Shown: positions 10,815 to 23,800 of the stretch, in pieces
Position numbering within the stretch: the stretch's first letter is position 1
Layout of the letters: every line of letters starts with the position of its first letter
NCBI RefSeq assembly: GCF_958979055.1
Contig: NC_084889.1
Coordinates: forward strand, 3,674,761-3,738,760
DNA length: 64,000 nucleotides
From: Alnus glutinosa
Taxonomy: Eukaryota; Streptophyta; Magnoliopsida; Fagales; Betulaceae
Direction of reading: 5' to 3'
Notes under the pieces: generated by a model
Told to the model about the DNA's origin: nothing
Database searches by the model: none
The model's input: only the letters and a program-made list of their open reading frames with translations
Program-made: the position numbers and the translations under genes

Positions 10815-13652
10815 ATGCTATTTCCTCAAGCATCCTCTACAACTTTCATGGCCACTATCCTCGCCTTTTTTCTCTTCCTCTTCTTTCTATTATGGATACT
10901 AAGAAGAGCCCAAATAACTGCTCGTAAAACAACACTTCCACCCGAAGCTGGTGGCGCCTGGCCTATCATTGGCCACCTCCACCAATTGGGAGGGACAAAA
11001 CCAACCCATATAACATTGGGTAACATGGCCGATAAGTATGGATCAATCTTCACTATCCGGATGGGCGTACATCGTGCTCTGATAGTGAGCAGTTGGAAGA
11101 TAGCTAAAGAGTGCTTCACCACAAATGACAAAGCCTTTGCCAACCGTCCAAAAGCTATAGCTACAGAACTCATGGGCTACGACTATGCCATGTTTGTGCT
11201 TAGCTCATACGGTCCTTACTGGCGCCAACTGCGTAAAATAGCCACCCACGAGGTCCTCTCGAACCACCGTCTTGAGATGCTCAAAGACACCCTAACGTCT
11301 GAGGTAAATTCATCTATGAAAGAGATATACAAACTGTGCAGGGTCAACAACAACAGCAACATGTTGGTAGAGATGAAGAGATGGTTTGGGACCACAGCCC
11401 TAAATGTTGTATTGAGGACGGTTGTAGGGAAGCGATTTGATGGGACTGCAACCAAGGAGGAGAATGAAGCTAACGATCATTGCCGGAAGTCATTAAGAGA
11501 TTACTTTGACTTGACTGGTGTGTTTGTGGTATCAGATGCGCTTCCATACCTAAGGTGGTTGGACTTGGGAGGGTACGAGAAGGCCATGAAACAAACTGCA
11601 AAAGAATTGGATCATGTGCTCGAGGGTTGGTTAGAAGAACATAAGCAAAAGAAAGTTTCCGGTGAGGCAAAGGGACACCAAGACTTTATGGATGTGATGT
11701 TGTCTAATGTTACTGACGAGGAAAAGATCTCCAATTACGATGCTGGTACAATCACTAAAGCTACATGTCTGGTAAGCTTTTTGTATATATACGTACACAA
11801 TAACTAAATTCACATACATACATACATATAATCATGTTCATAATTATAAACATCACTCCAGTTAACAAAATAATCATGTTTATAATATATAGTCAAGGTG
11901 AAGCAAAAGGCAGGCATCCTGGTATATATATATATATATATAATCATGTTCATAATATATAGTCAAGGTGAAGCAAAAAGCAGGCATCCTGGTATATATA
12001 TATATATATACCAGGATGCCTGCCTTTTGCTTCACCTTGACTATATATTATGAACATGATTATTTTGTTAACTGGAGTGATTGTCATTCATCACCTACTA
12101 TCAAATAGGCATAGGAATCAAAGAGTTTATGGTACGTTGTCTGGTAACCGTTTTGATCAAGAACCATGATGAGAAAAATAACAATCAAAATAATAATTGT
12201 CTTTTCAACACTAGTGTAAGGGAAGTGTAATTGGTTTAAGCAAAGAGTAATGGTACTCTTTCCGCTCATTTACATTTATCTCTTTCATGTAATACTAGCT
12301 CACATGTTTTGTTTTAAATATCTTTTTATGCCGATTGTTAAACCAGTTTGTAAATAATTTTATATTACTTGAAGTAGTAGTAATCCCAATATTTTGGTTT
12401 AGTGGATTTCCTAGCTAGCTAGTGTCGTCACTCGTCAGGTTGTGGAAGTGATCGATTAAGTCTACATAAAAAAAAAAAAAAAAAAAAACAAAACAAAAAA
12501 ACAAAAAAACAAAAAAACAAAAAAAAGCTTGTGGTTATGTGTCGTGCTTATCTTCGAGTTAAAATCAGTTATTGGACTAAACTTTACGAAAATATGATAG
12601 TTTCATTTGTTAATACTTTTTTAATTTTAATTTTTTTTTTTTTTTTTTTAGCAAAAAACTTAACACGCAAATTACTTAGAACTATTTATATATATTTATG
12701 TCACATAATTTTTTTTATTTTTTATTTTTTTAAAAAAAAGCCTTCTGAAACACTAGCAACCAGCCCCATTTATTTTTTTCTTCCTAGCCGCCGAAAAGGA
12801 AATTGCCACGTTACTGCTACATCGTTGTTGTTTATTTCCTTGTCCCAAATTAAATTGACTTGGGGCCACATTTTAGAACATTAGGATTTATTTATTTTTT
12901 TGTTAATCTTATTAATACTTAATGGGTATTTTAATTTTGGGTGCTTTTGGAACATGAGTGACCTCAAGCTTTTTCATCCTAACCTTCTAATGCATGCTTC
13001 AAATTTGGTGCTTTTGCAGTCCCTTATCTTAGGGGCCACAGACACAACAACAATAACATTGACATGGGCTCTTTCTCTACTTCTGAACAACCGGAAAGCC
13101 CTAAAGAAAGCACAACAAGAGTTAGATGTCCAGATTGGCAAGGAGAGACAAGTAAAGCAATCAGACATGAAAAACCTGGTCTATCTCCAAGCAATCCTCA
13201 AAGAAACAATGCGTTTATACCCTCCCGGACCGCTCTCTATCCCGCACGAGTCCTCAGAAGATTGCACTTTGGCTGGCTACCACATTCCAGCGGGCACGCG
13301 ACTCCTTGTTAATCTTTCAAAGATCCAACGAGACCCACATGTGTGGTCTGATCCAAATGAATTTCGGCCAGAAAGATTCCTTACAACCCATAAGGATGTT
13401 GATGTTAGGGGCCAGCATTTCGAATTGATACCATTTGGTGCCGGTAGAAGAGTGTGCCCGGGAATCTCGTTTGGGTTGCAAGTTATGCAACTCACACTTG
13501 CCTCCTTGTTGCACGCTTTCGAAATTGCGACACCGTTAGATAAGCCCGTGGACATGACTGAGAAAGTCGGAGTTACCAACCTGAAAATTACACCACTTGA
13601 AGTCCATCTCACTCCTCGCCTTCCTGCTCAACTATATGCATGGTTTGATTAG
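10815..13652 (+). CDS. Cytochrome P450, CYP82-like, two exons (529 aa)
   Basis: Exons 10815-11771 and 13020-13652 join in phase 0 (GTAAGC donor, TTTTGCAG acceptor) to give 529 residues, the usual CYP82 length. CYP82 enzymes are ER-bound monooxygenases of specialised metabolism (alkaloids, terpenoids, phenolics); the substrate here cannot be told. Order of features: N-terminal membrane anchor (about residues 12-30), basic stretch, proline-rich [12 protein letters not shown] hinge (42-53), I-helix GATDTT (324-329), KETMR with Glu381/Arg384 (ExxR), FRPERF (434-439), and haem loop [10 protein letters not shown] with Cys465. All catalytic motifs are intact. The first ATG after the TATA box is 10815; a second at 10848 would shorten the anchor. 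The single intron just before the I-helix matches A-type plant P450s. The intron carries a large hairpin. A broken copy lies 1.5 kb downstream, so this is a tandem duplicate locus. Confidence 0.92.
11853..12080. repeat. Intronic hairpin: inverted repeat with internal duplicated arm
   Basis: Inside the P450 intron, 11853-11936 and 12001-12080 are inverted copies of each other with one visible mismatch. About 58 bp of the left arm are duplicated in direct orientation in between (about 11942-12000), each copy ending in a (TA)n run. The transcript could fold into a long stem with an alternative stem partner. There is no terminal repeat plus target-duplication signature, so it could be a foldback element or a local rearrangement. 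Confidence 0.85.
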
Positions 13653-15109
13653 ATATTCTGTGCAGGGATTTTTCCCTTATGTTTTTCTTTTTACATTTTG
13701 GGTAATTGGGGTTGTACTTTTTTGTCACGTACGTGCATGGCCAGAATCATACGCGATCAACGAGGCGTAGAAGTGCAGTAGATCGAAGAACTCATGGAAT
13801 AAGAGGACATCTCCTGATGCAGCAGAATTCTAGAAAAAGAGGATATGTCCTCAGTAGTTACCCGATGTCAGTCATCTAGCTACTCTGTTTTTATCACGGT
13901 GCATGTCTTGTAACGCTTATTTAAAAGAATTAATGAATAATATTTTTAAAGTATCGATATTTAAATTATTTAATTATATGGGAGCTAGGTTCAAAGTATC
14001 TCGAACTATCCTACTGTTATCAAAATATATTATCTTATTTGCCATCATGGGTAAGCTCAAGAAAATCACTCCTTCAGCTAGCATTGCCCGTTTTCGTCTT
14101 CATCTTACAAGTTCTAGCTCAATCCCAGTCACCTAACAGTATGATACTTTTCTAAAGCATAGTTTTGGAATATTGTACCACAAATACCCAAGACACAAAG
14201 AAGGTATCTAAAATAAATTATATATATATATGTGTGTATATGTTTATATATACTTACACTCTTATTAATGGTTATTATCCAACCCAAAACTCATGTATTA
14301 ATTTGTAAGGAGTACCCCTTGTGTTTCAGACATTTTGACATTAATAATTAAGACCTTAGTTTTTTAATTTTGTAAATCAAGACCCAAATTTATGAGGATT
14401 TTAAATTTAGGACCTCTGCCCATTTTTTTTATTAAATAAATAACAAAAATGACAGAAAAATACAAGAGTTGCCCTTCTTCTTAAAAAAATAAAGCATAAC
14501 TAGCATGGGATTAGAAGAAAACAAAATAGACATATATTAGATATAAAACAGAAAAAAATAAAAATAAAAATTGGGAACCAGCTGGAGTTTAATATAACAA
14601 ACAAATGACTAGCTGATCAAATATTAAAAACTAGTAAACAAAAAAATCAGTGTGAAAAAAAAAAAAAAAAAAAAAAAACAATGGCAAATACAAAACTAAT
14701 TAATTAAAAGAAAAAGAAAAAGTGTTTAAACGAACAACTGCCCGTTACATCATGATAGCGATGGAAAAGACCAAAAAGTATCAAGTCAACATCATTGCAC
14801 ATATGAAAGCAACTGTCTATGAAGAAGCGTAGAAGAAAAAAGCATCTACGAAGAAAATTTCAGCCCTTATCATTCGATCAAAGCTAAGATTCACGATAAT
14901 TATTTGTCTTAATTATATTGCTAATAATTTAGACAAGTAATATAAGAGACTGTTTTAGATAAATGATTATTGTGGATACTAAATTTTTTTTTTTTTTTGC
15001 AAAAGCTGATTGAGTGTCCTTGACGTCTTATAATGGCCGGCATACAATTTTCCCGAAATCGCTAGTCAACTTAATTAATGGAGAATATGATCAGGACTTC
15101 TATAGTTCT
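13653..15109. other. P450 3' region and intergenic DNA
   Basis: Starts with the likely 3' UTR of the P450. The rest is A/T-rich with a long A run at about 14657-14679 and a (TA)/(TG) tract near 14220-14250. No coding region is supported. Confidence 0.5.
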
Positions 15110-15553
15110 ATTGGTTGGCCGGCCCATACAAAGATCCACGTGGTCTTAGCAAATAGCAAATATTTATCCAGAAGAATGCTCTTCCCTCACGCATCCTCTA
15201 GCTACAACTTTCATGGCCACTATCGTAAAACAACACTTCCACCAGAAGCTGGCGGCGCGTGGTCTTTGATTGGCCACCTCCTCCAATTAGGAGGGACAAA
15301 ACCAGCCCATATAACAATATTGGGTAAGATGGCCAATAAGTATGGATCGATCAATCTTCACCATCTGGCTGGGCGTACATCGTGTTCCGATAATGAGCAG
15401 TTGGGAGATTGCTAAAGAGTGCTTCACCACTAATAATAAAGCCTTTGCTAATCGTCCAAAAGCTATAGCTTCAGAATTCATGGGCTACAACTATGCCTAG
15501 CTTGTTTGGATTTAACCCTAACAGTCCATACTTGCGCCGCCTGCGTAAAAGAT
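15110..15553 (+). pseudogene. Truncated CYP82-like P450 pseudogene
   Basis: From ATGCTCTTCCCTCACGCATC (15177) onward this parallels the start of the intact P450 at 10815, including LPPEAGGAW and the segment up to KECFTTN and the RLRK block, ending near 15553. Differences are disabling: the membrane-anchor coding part (about 55 bp) is deleted, small indels shift the frame near 15350, and a stop follows (GCCTAG at about 15494-15499). The I-helix, ExxR and haem regions are absent. Similarity extends upstream (15109-15153) into the promoter-type segment with ACCACGTGG or CCACGTGG, so the duplication included the promoter. No product is expected. Confidence 0.85.
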
Positions 15554-17813
15554 ATATCACAAATTACAAATTGACTAGCAATTCATAATTAATAAAATAA
15601 AAAATAAAAAATAACTAGCTTAAAAAATCTGACTTATGAATTTTTCTTTTTCTTTTTTTTAATTATTTCATCTATTATGCGTTTTCAAATTAATTTGTAT
15701 ATAATTTTATAATAATGATTGTAATACTTCAATTAATTATAATGATTATTATAATTTGTATATAATAATGATTGTATATATATAATTTTAATGCATATAT
15801 ATATATATAAGCCGGTTCTGTTATTCCATCGCCGAGATTATGACTGTCACTTAGCGCTCGTTTCGTCTTGCAGTGCAAAAGATATACTAGGCCTCTTTTT
15901 CCATGTCTGTGCGACAAGTTGCCCAAAGCCCAAATGTTTGCATATTTTTGCCATCTATAAAGACCTGATTACATGGGCCTTTTTTAATGCTTGCGACCCA
16001 TTGGAGGAACCATCGGTAAGCTTTTGACCGTTTTGATGCTGAACTTTTTTGTTCTTTTGATAAGTGTTTTATAGACCGGAATCCCCATCGGGGGATCCAA
16101 CAAAAAATTTCCTGCCCGTATATAGTTATTGGGCATGGGATGTGAAGGATTTTGTGGAGGAGGAATGCTAAAATTACAATAAGTGCAAAATTTTAAGGTA
16201 TATTTGGAGAACCTACATGTGTGGGTTCCATTCTAAGGTACCTTGGAATTGTACATTTGGAGTGCATGTATCATTTTTTTTTGTGGAGACCCTTTTGTCC
16301 GAAAAGGATCCTCTCCGATTCAACTGAATTGAAGAGTAACTTAGTTATAAATGTAAGGATATTTTTGTCTTTTCACATTTTTTTTTGGAGAAAAATACTC
16401 CTACACTACAACTAACCGGATCCTAATACCTTTTGTCCGGGCAAATGCTCTCTGTTTCATATCAATTAACATGAAATATTTTAAGTTGCTTCACTTAAAA
16501 TACGTCACGTTACGTTAATTAGTGTAAAATGTGTATAAACAGTAACATTGTCTATCCGAGTAAGTTGTTCAAACAATAAATTCTGTGCTCAAGTAAGGAA
16601 CCTTCTCTCATACAAAGTATTAATTAATTTTCTTATAAATTTGAGCTTTTAAAATAAATAATAATAATTTGACAAAAGCAAATGTCCTTGGCGTTATATT
16701 GAATTCCCATCATTTATTGATGCCTGATCCATGCATTATTGCATCAGCCTTGAGCGTTGGTTCTAGGCTGGCCAGTGGTCATGTTGTGACGTGGGAAGGC
16801 AGCGTGATACCAACCACAGTCCACAGAGAGTACTACGTTAACCTTAAGCATGACAATTAACCCCCAGAAGATTGATTAACCCAATTCACCCACTCCATGC
16901 GGTCCTTCAATTTTACAATATAAATTGATATGTCATGGCTCATTAATTACTACCCTCACATGAACCCAGAACATTGGTTAACCGAATTCACCCGCACCAT
17001 ATACATGTGGTCCTTGCATAAAGGTACATGGTGCCAGCGGGTGCATATTAATTCCACATATATATTAGCAAATAAAACGCCTGTTTGGACGTGCGTTTGA
17101 AGAGTTTATAAGTGCGGTTGACATTAAAAAAAAATCGTTTCAAAAAAAAAGTGTTCGTTTTGTAAAACAATTTTTTGAAAGAAAAAAAAAAGCTCAAAAC
17201 CATGTTTTGCCAAAAGCTTGATTAAATTACTAAAGCTATACCCAACGGCCAACGAAACGACAGCATTTTCTTGCTAATCATGTATGCTGATCATTTCTTG
17301 CATGGCCTTTGCTATCAAATGGTAAGCTAATTGATATAATTATATACTGCACATGATTGATTACATTGGCAGGTGGATAATAGTATAAAACAATTCCAAC
17401 TTTTCTTTTTTTTTAATAGAGTAAGTTTTCATATGCTTTAATAAAATATGATTTGCAATTTAATTAAAAATGTGTTTGTGATTTTATTTAAAATTACAAT
17501 TTTTTTTACATGCAAAATCATAGAGCCAAACAAACTTTGAATTAGATGAATTTTATGGGACCCAGTTTAAGCAAGGACAATATCCATAACTTTACTGCCC
17601 TTGGTATAAATTTATAATTCCGTAAAGTGATTAATGATTTAAATTAATGATTATTTGGCTTGGAATAAAGAATGGGCCCCAACCAGCTACTTTATGTTCG
17701 AAATGCTCATCCTGCCTTTGGAATTGGTCCGATTAATATAACGATCCCAAAGTCAGGCAACCAAATTCTCCGGCCCCAAAAACAAAAGCTCCCGAGTTCA
17801 CGTTCCGGTGGAA
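15554..17813. other. Intergenic region upstream of the kinase gene
   Basis: A/T-rich with (TA)n at 15794-15809. Short open frames at 15791-16027, 16221-16415 and 16669-16860 have no recognisable motif. No clear TATA box was found before 17814, so the kinase gene may use a TATA-less promoter. Confidence 0.5.
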
Positions 17814-20800
17814 ATGGAAGGGAGCGAAAGGCAAAGCAGCGACACTCACACGTCGTCGTATAAAGTACTAGTCGCCGTGAATGCAGAGAAGGCGATCTCC
17901 AAAACCGCATTGGCATGGGCTCTCACTCACGTCGCTCACCGCGGCGATTGCATTACCTTGCTCGCCGTCTTTTCCACGGAGAAAACCGGTAAATTATAGG
18001 TTTCAATTTGTTTATTTCCTATTTCTTCTGAATTGAAATTGATAATGCTAATTGATTTCTTTGATTCGGCGATGAACGTTGCAGGTAGAAGGTTCTGGAA
18101 CTTTCCGATTTTCGCTGGAGACTGTGGTGGCAGTCTGCGGGAAGAGTTGCCGGATCGGATTTATCGGATCTCCGAGTCTTGCTCTCAGATGGCTCTTCAG
18201 TTTCACAGCCACATTGAGGTGACGTCGTATTTACCAAATTACCGCTTGCCGCCTTTCTCATTTAACATAGTTTCTCGGTCAAAAAGACTTTTTATTCTCT
18301 CTCTCTCTCGAAAACGACGTAGTTTTTGCTTGGTTTGTTTGGACAAGACCACGTGGTTTTGGCTTTGCTGAAACGGCTAGTTTGGTCGCATCCAGTAGTG
18401 GTTGCCCTGGCTGTGTCTGGTTCGCATGAATTTTTATTGTTTCTTTTGATTGACCATGTCTCCGGCAAATGATCATCGAGCTGTCAGAGTTGATAAGCGT
18501 GGGGTCTCGGTCTGTTTAGAGGGATCTCTAACTTTTAAATGAAATTGATACAATTTACTTTTAATAAAAAATAAAAAATAAAAAAAAAATAAAAAAAAAA
18601 AAAAATCCATTTTTCCCGTTCCTACTTTCCTATTATACTATTATTATCTCTACCTTCTTCTACCCTCTTCTCTTTAGACAAAAAGAAGAGGGATCTGGAT
18701 CCTGTTTCTAGTGGCATAAAGATATAAGTTAATGATGTGAGGAGGCCCAGCTTGGCATGTGCCTTTAGAATGTTAGTCTAAGGTCAATAAATTGGACCGG
18801 TCCAAATGACAAAGAAAGTCAAAAGAAAAATCAAATTGTAGACCCCAAGAATCTTTCTCTTTACTTTCTGATTAAGCATATTATATGGTGTCTCACTATA
18901 ATTGACGTATTATCTTTTTGGGCACAACCCATTGTTCTGGTGCCCTTGTGCTATTTCAACAAAAAAGAATGAAAAGTACTAAAAAGCTCTGGCATCCCTT
19001 CAAAAAAAAAAAAAAAGAAGCTCTGGCATGATTCCATTACAAAACGTATATTTTAGGTTCTTTCTTTCTTTTGTTATATTAATGTTGATTATATGAAATA
19101 CAAAGCCATGATTTGAATAAAAGAAAGCAAACAAGCTAGGCAATTAAATAAAAAAAAGACAGAAAAGATGAAAACAAGAAGTACTACTATGTGCATATAT
19201 GTCCCATGAAAAGAATAATTTACAATTCACTTTGTTTTCAATTGCATGTACGAGGGAATATGGATAGTCTACAATTCATTGATTAAACTACAAATAATTT
19301 GGATAGTTTTATAGAGAAGAAATGACCTATTTGCTCCAAATAAGTGAATTTTAAATTTTGGATTGTGTAGTTCATGAGACTGGCTGTCAAATTACTAGCA
19401 ATTCAATTAGCAAATTAAAAGCAATTTCAATTCATCGGAGGGACCTATATATGTCGAGAATTTCAAGTCTCCAATGCGCGCCTCAACTTAAAAATTAAGG
19501 CTATGTGTTTTTTAGATGGTGTTTTTTATTTATTTTTTTTCGTTTGAAAATATATTTTGAATTTTGATTGCTTTAGATTATTTGTTAAAGTTTTTTTAAA
19601 AAGGATGTTATCAAACAAGAAATTGGGACATGACTTGATTGCAGGTTAGAGTGAGGATTAAGGTGGCCTCAAGCTCATCTGGCGGTGCTGTGGCAGCTGA
19701 AGCAATGAGCAACGGGGTCAACTGGGTCGTTCTGGACAAGTAATTAATTAAACATCACAAAAACAAGTATTATTTTTCGAGAAATGCTACGTACTCTTAT
19801 TATATTTTCAGAAATGCTTTACATATTTTTACTAGCGTCTACATTCTCAATTACACATTCTTTAACGAGACACTAAAAATTATAATTGGATACAAAAAAT
19901 TTCATAAATTAATGTTAATTTTTAGTGTTACACTAAAGAGTATGCATTAGAAATGTCTCTTATTTCTTGTTTCTTAGCTATTCATTTTTTGGGTCCACCG
20001 TTTATTTTAACGTTTTTTTATAGCTGGATAAACTCCATTTGTTGTGCTTTAATTTAGTATTATATATCCTATTTGATTTGATTAGTTATACGTTGGTAAT
20101 CTGTCTCGATCTATAGCTTTTGCCACCTTTTCGAAATATCTATGCAACATTATTTGGCTAATATATGTTATTATACAACCAAAAATAAATAAATGTAATA
20201 GCTTGCTAATTAATGTTAGAAAACTAAATAGTTCATAATTTCCTTGATTTTATTTTCATTAATAACATTTTCATAATAAGTTGTCATTTCTTATATCTAT
20301 TTAAACATGTAAATATATGTCGTGTTATAGAAATAAAATACAAAATTTCCTAAAGTATTTGAAGGTTATTTTTTTTTTGAAATGATCATTTGGAGCTTTG
20401 ATTCCTTCGAAATGATCGATTGGTGTCTTTGTTTCTTTTATTTTCTTATTTTTAACTGATAGAAATTTGGGTTTTCTATCATTTGCTATCGTAGCCATTC
20501 CATTATCTTGCATTTTTCCTTCTTTCTCTTTCCATTTCTTTTGTTAAACCCATAAATCAATTTATTATCCCGTTTATTCCCAAAAAAAAAAGTTATTGAA
20601 AAAAAAAAAAAAAACAGAGCCTCAGTTGTTGTGCCGTGCGTGGTGGCGCACTGGCGCTAGACGAAGGCGCGCAGCGCTTGAAGTGGTGAGTGTGTTGATG
20701 AGTTTGCGAAATCATTCGGTGGTAGTCGTGTTTGAACGCGGGGGTGCCGTCGCTGTGCGTGGGGGGGTGTGACTTGTGAAGGTATGTTGTGTAACTTGTG

Positions 20801-23800
20801 TGTCAAGTGTTGTTCGCCACGTGTGGGGCCGTGGGTGGTCCCGTGGTAGTTGGGTGAGAGGTGGTGCTGTACGTGGGGTTCTATTGTCATGCCTCGCGGT
20901 GCTATGGGCGGTGGTTTCTGTGCGAGGTACTTTATTGCCATGAGTGGTGTACGTTCTACCATGAGAAAGGCTAAGCGTGGAGATACCGTGGCCGCCGTTG
21001 GTGGTGTGGTAGTGCAGTGATTCGTGCGTGCCGAGTGATGGAGGTGGAGTTGTGCGTTGGTGCGAGCATGAGCTCGATCTCTGTGGAAGAAGACAATGAT
21101 ACTGTGATAGCATGATCCAGGTAAGGTTGGTGGATTCTTTTGTTTTTATTCAGATTAAAGAATATTTGGTAACAGGAACAAGATACTCCTTAACTTGATT
21201 AGTGTTTACACTGGGGGTTGTCTGGTTACGGGACCAAGGTAATTCTTATCCTACCTTTCTGTAATTCAGGAGTAGCTTTGTTCATCTGAAGGACCCCCCC
21301 CAAAAAAAAAGTTCAAAAAAGAACAGGAAAAGAATAGTCTTTTTTTTTTCCTTTAGGGTGGGTAAGTATCTCCTCGTGACATGAGGAAACCCCAACAGTG
21401 TCATGGCTTGAATTGAAATTTCCCTTGTGGCCGGTGGAGATAAGTCTGAAATTTAAGTTAGTATGCATTTAAAAAAATGGCTCAAAATAAAAATAAGATT
21501 GAGCTTTGGGCGTAGATTAAAATGTCTATTTTACTTGATTTTGTGTTACCTTTTATAATGACCTGAACTCAATTGTTTACCGCCGATTATTTTACAATGA
21601 TGATCTTCAGAGTACCTTATTTCACGTTCCTTCACTTCTCATCGTGCCCTCTGTATAAGATTTGAGGCTCACGAGGTAGTTATAAAAGTCATTTAGACGG
21701 TGTGGAAGTGGTGTGAGGGAGAATCTTGTGTACCAATGGTTTGGTGAGATTAGGTCAGCGGGTTGGTATGCCGGTTATATGGGCTTTCCGGCCCATAAGT
21801 CTAACAAAAATCTTAGCAAATTAAGGTGGCTAAGAATAGAATTATAATTGGAACATGTCATGATCAGGGGTTTCCACGTATGGGGAGAACCAAATTGGTT
21901 GGAGATCAAGGGCATAAAAGTTCTTCCGCTATTGTAGGACACTCGAAGCTACAAAAGTAGAGATTGCGGCAATTAATTTTGCTGGGGATGCCATTAAATG
22001 GTACGATTAGTTTGAGTTATGCTGATTACCAATGTGGACCAAAATTTGTGGAGGGGCTTCTTGTACGATGTGTTCCTTTCAGAATTTGAAAATATGGATG
22101 TCAAGTTGGCAAAAATGCGATAGATATCAATAATTGGCAAATAGCAAACCTGTTTCGAGCCCTTATCTAATCGTACTCGCAATTGGTTAGAAAAACAATT
22201 GCTTGACACATTTACTGAGGTCTTCCCTCGAAAATTCATCATGAAATCCAAGCCTTCAGATGCCGGACCATGACAAAGAGCTCAAGGATCTAAAGTGAAG
22301 TTGATTGTGTAAGATCACGAGTTAATGGCCGACCTCTTTTTACTACCACTGAAAAATTGTGAGGTTGTCTTGAGTATTGAGTGACTGTGAACTTTGAGAG
22401 ATATTTAAATTTATGCTGAAAAATATGGAAGTGACTCTCAAGGGAAAGCAAGGTAGTCCCAAGAAGGAACACAATGGAGAGGGTTAATTTTCCAACAAAA
22501 GATTTCGTTAGTAATCAACCTTGAGGACAGTGTTATTTTAAAGGCCAGGGCATGAGGAGGATGTTAGGAAACCAAATATTTTCTAATTTTTCTTGCTTTT
22601 ATTATGATAGTATTCTCATTATTAGTATAATATTTTTTATTTTACTTTCATCAATAGCATTTACATAAAAAGTTGAAATCTCCTGTATATAAACATGTAT
22701 ATGTCGTATGGCAATTAATTTATAGAAAAGAAATACAAAATTTGCCCTAGGCATTTGAAGGTTGATCCCTTCAAAGTGATTATTTGGAGGTCTAATCCTC
22801 TTGAAGTCAGTATGTTCTAATTGGTTCTGGACTAGTGGTCTTTACAACTTCAAATATCTTGTTGTTTTGTGAATCAATTAATGTGCCATATAAATTCATC
22901 AACCTGTATTGTTGTTCTCTATCTTACTATTTACCTTGAAGGCATGTCTTTCCAAAATGGTTAGAATTATTTGAAACAGTAGTTCACCATCTGGATTGTG
23001 ATAACAGAAAATTGAAACAAGAGGTGAAGCATTGCATGGAAGAACTACGCTGCAACATTGTAGTAATGAAGGGTTCTCAACCGAAAGTCCTTAGGCTTAA
23101 TTTAGGATGTACAGATGAGCTCCAAACCCCCTTCTTTTCTGCTGCTGCTTCTTCACCGCCAATAGACGATGAGAAGTTGCAAGGCCAAAGGATGATACAT
23201 TCTACTCCGCTGATCAGCAGCCCTGAAGAACCACGTGCTTCCTACACAAGAACCACAAGGGAAGGTTCAATATCGAGTTTTGAGACAACGAGTTCTCTTT
23301 TCCTTGTTTATGGACAAAATCCTCTCTTTGAAGGACCACAAAATGGAACTCCCAAGCCAACTGATGAGCAGAGAGTCTTGAATGACCCCCTGTCAGCGCA
23401 TGAATTGGACGGACAAAGGCTTACCACTCTATCAAATTCGCCAACATCATGTGTAGCTAGAAATCAGAAGAGCGGAATCGGGATTGCCTGGAACCACTTT
23501 GTTGATAATAAGTCCCTCATACCTCGAAACTGTGGAAATACTTCCAAAACTCTAAGTGATAGGTTTGTCAACTGTGATCAAGATATGGGGGCTAATAGAG
23601 TTAGGATCGACCAAACCAATCAAAGAGACTACACCATTAACCCAAGCATCAGGGATGCTGTTTCCTTAGGTAGAAATTCCTCAACACCTCCTCCTTTGTG
23701 CTCACTATGTCAACAGAAATCACCAGTTTTTGGAAAACCACCAAGACAGTTCTCTTACAAAGAGCTAGAAGAAGCTACAGACAGGTTCTCAGACATGACT

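Larger units (their letters stand above)
20209..22881 (+). mobile_element. Decayed Ty3/gypsy-like LTR retrotransposon in kinase intron 3
   Basis: The element spans 20214-22876 and is flanked by ATTAA on both sides (20209-20213 and 22877-22881). Both LTRs begin TGTTAG and end in ATCA: left LTR 20214 to about 20559 (346 bp), right LTR 22562-22876 (315 bp). They are alignable but diverged, so insertion is old. After the left LTR a CAGAGCCTCAG segment (about 20616) may be the worn primer-binding site (compare TATCAGAGC). Inside, translated pieces near 21940-22260 resemble gypsy Gag (EIAAINFAGDAIKWY, then ...FPRKFIMKSK). Pieces near 22330-22380 resemble the retroviral-type protease (LPLKNCEVVLSIE). 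Stops and frameshifts are frequent and there is no RT or integrase, so it is non-autonomous or internally deleted. Confidence 0.85.

Noticed and set aside
12531-13019. Open frames before P450 exon 2
   Set aside because: Intronic A/T-rich sequence; the I-helix coding exon begins after TTTTGCAG at 13020.
20657-21113. Two overlapping His/Thr/Pro-rich open frames on the - strand
   Set aside because: They are the antisense of a G/T-rich internal segment of the LTR retrotransposon; low complexity.
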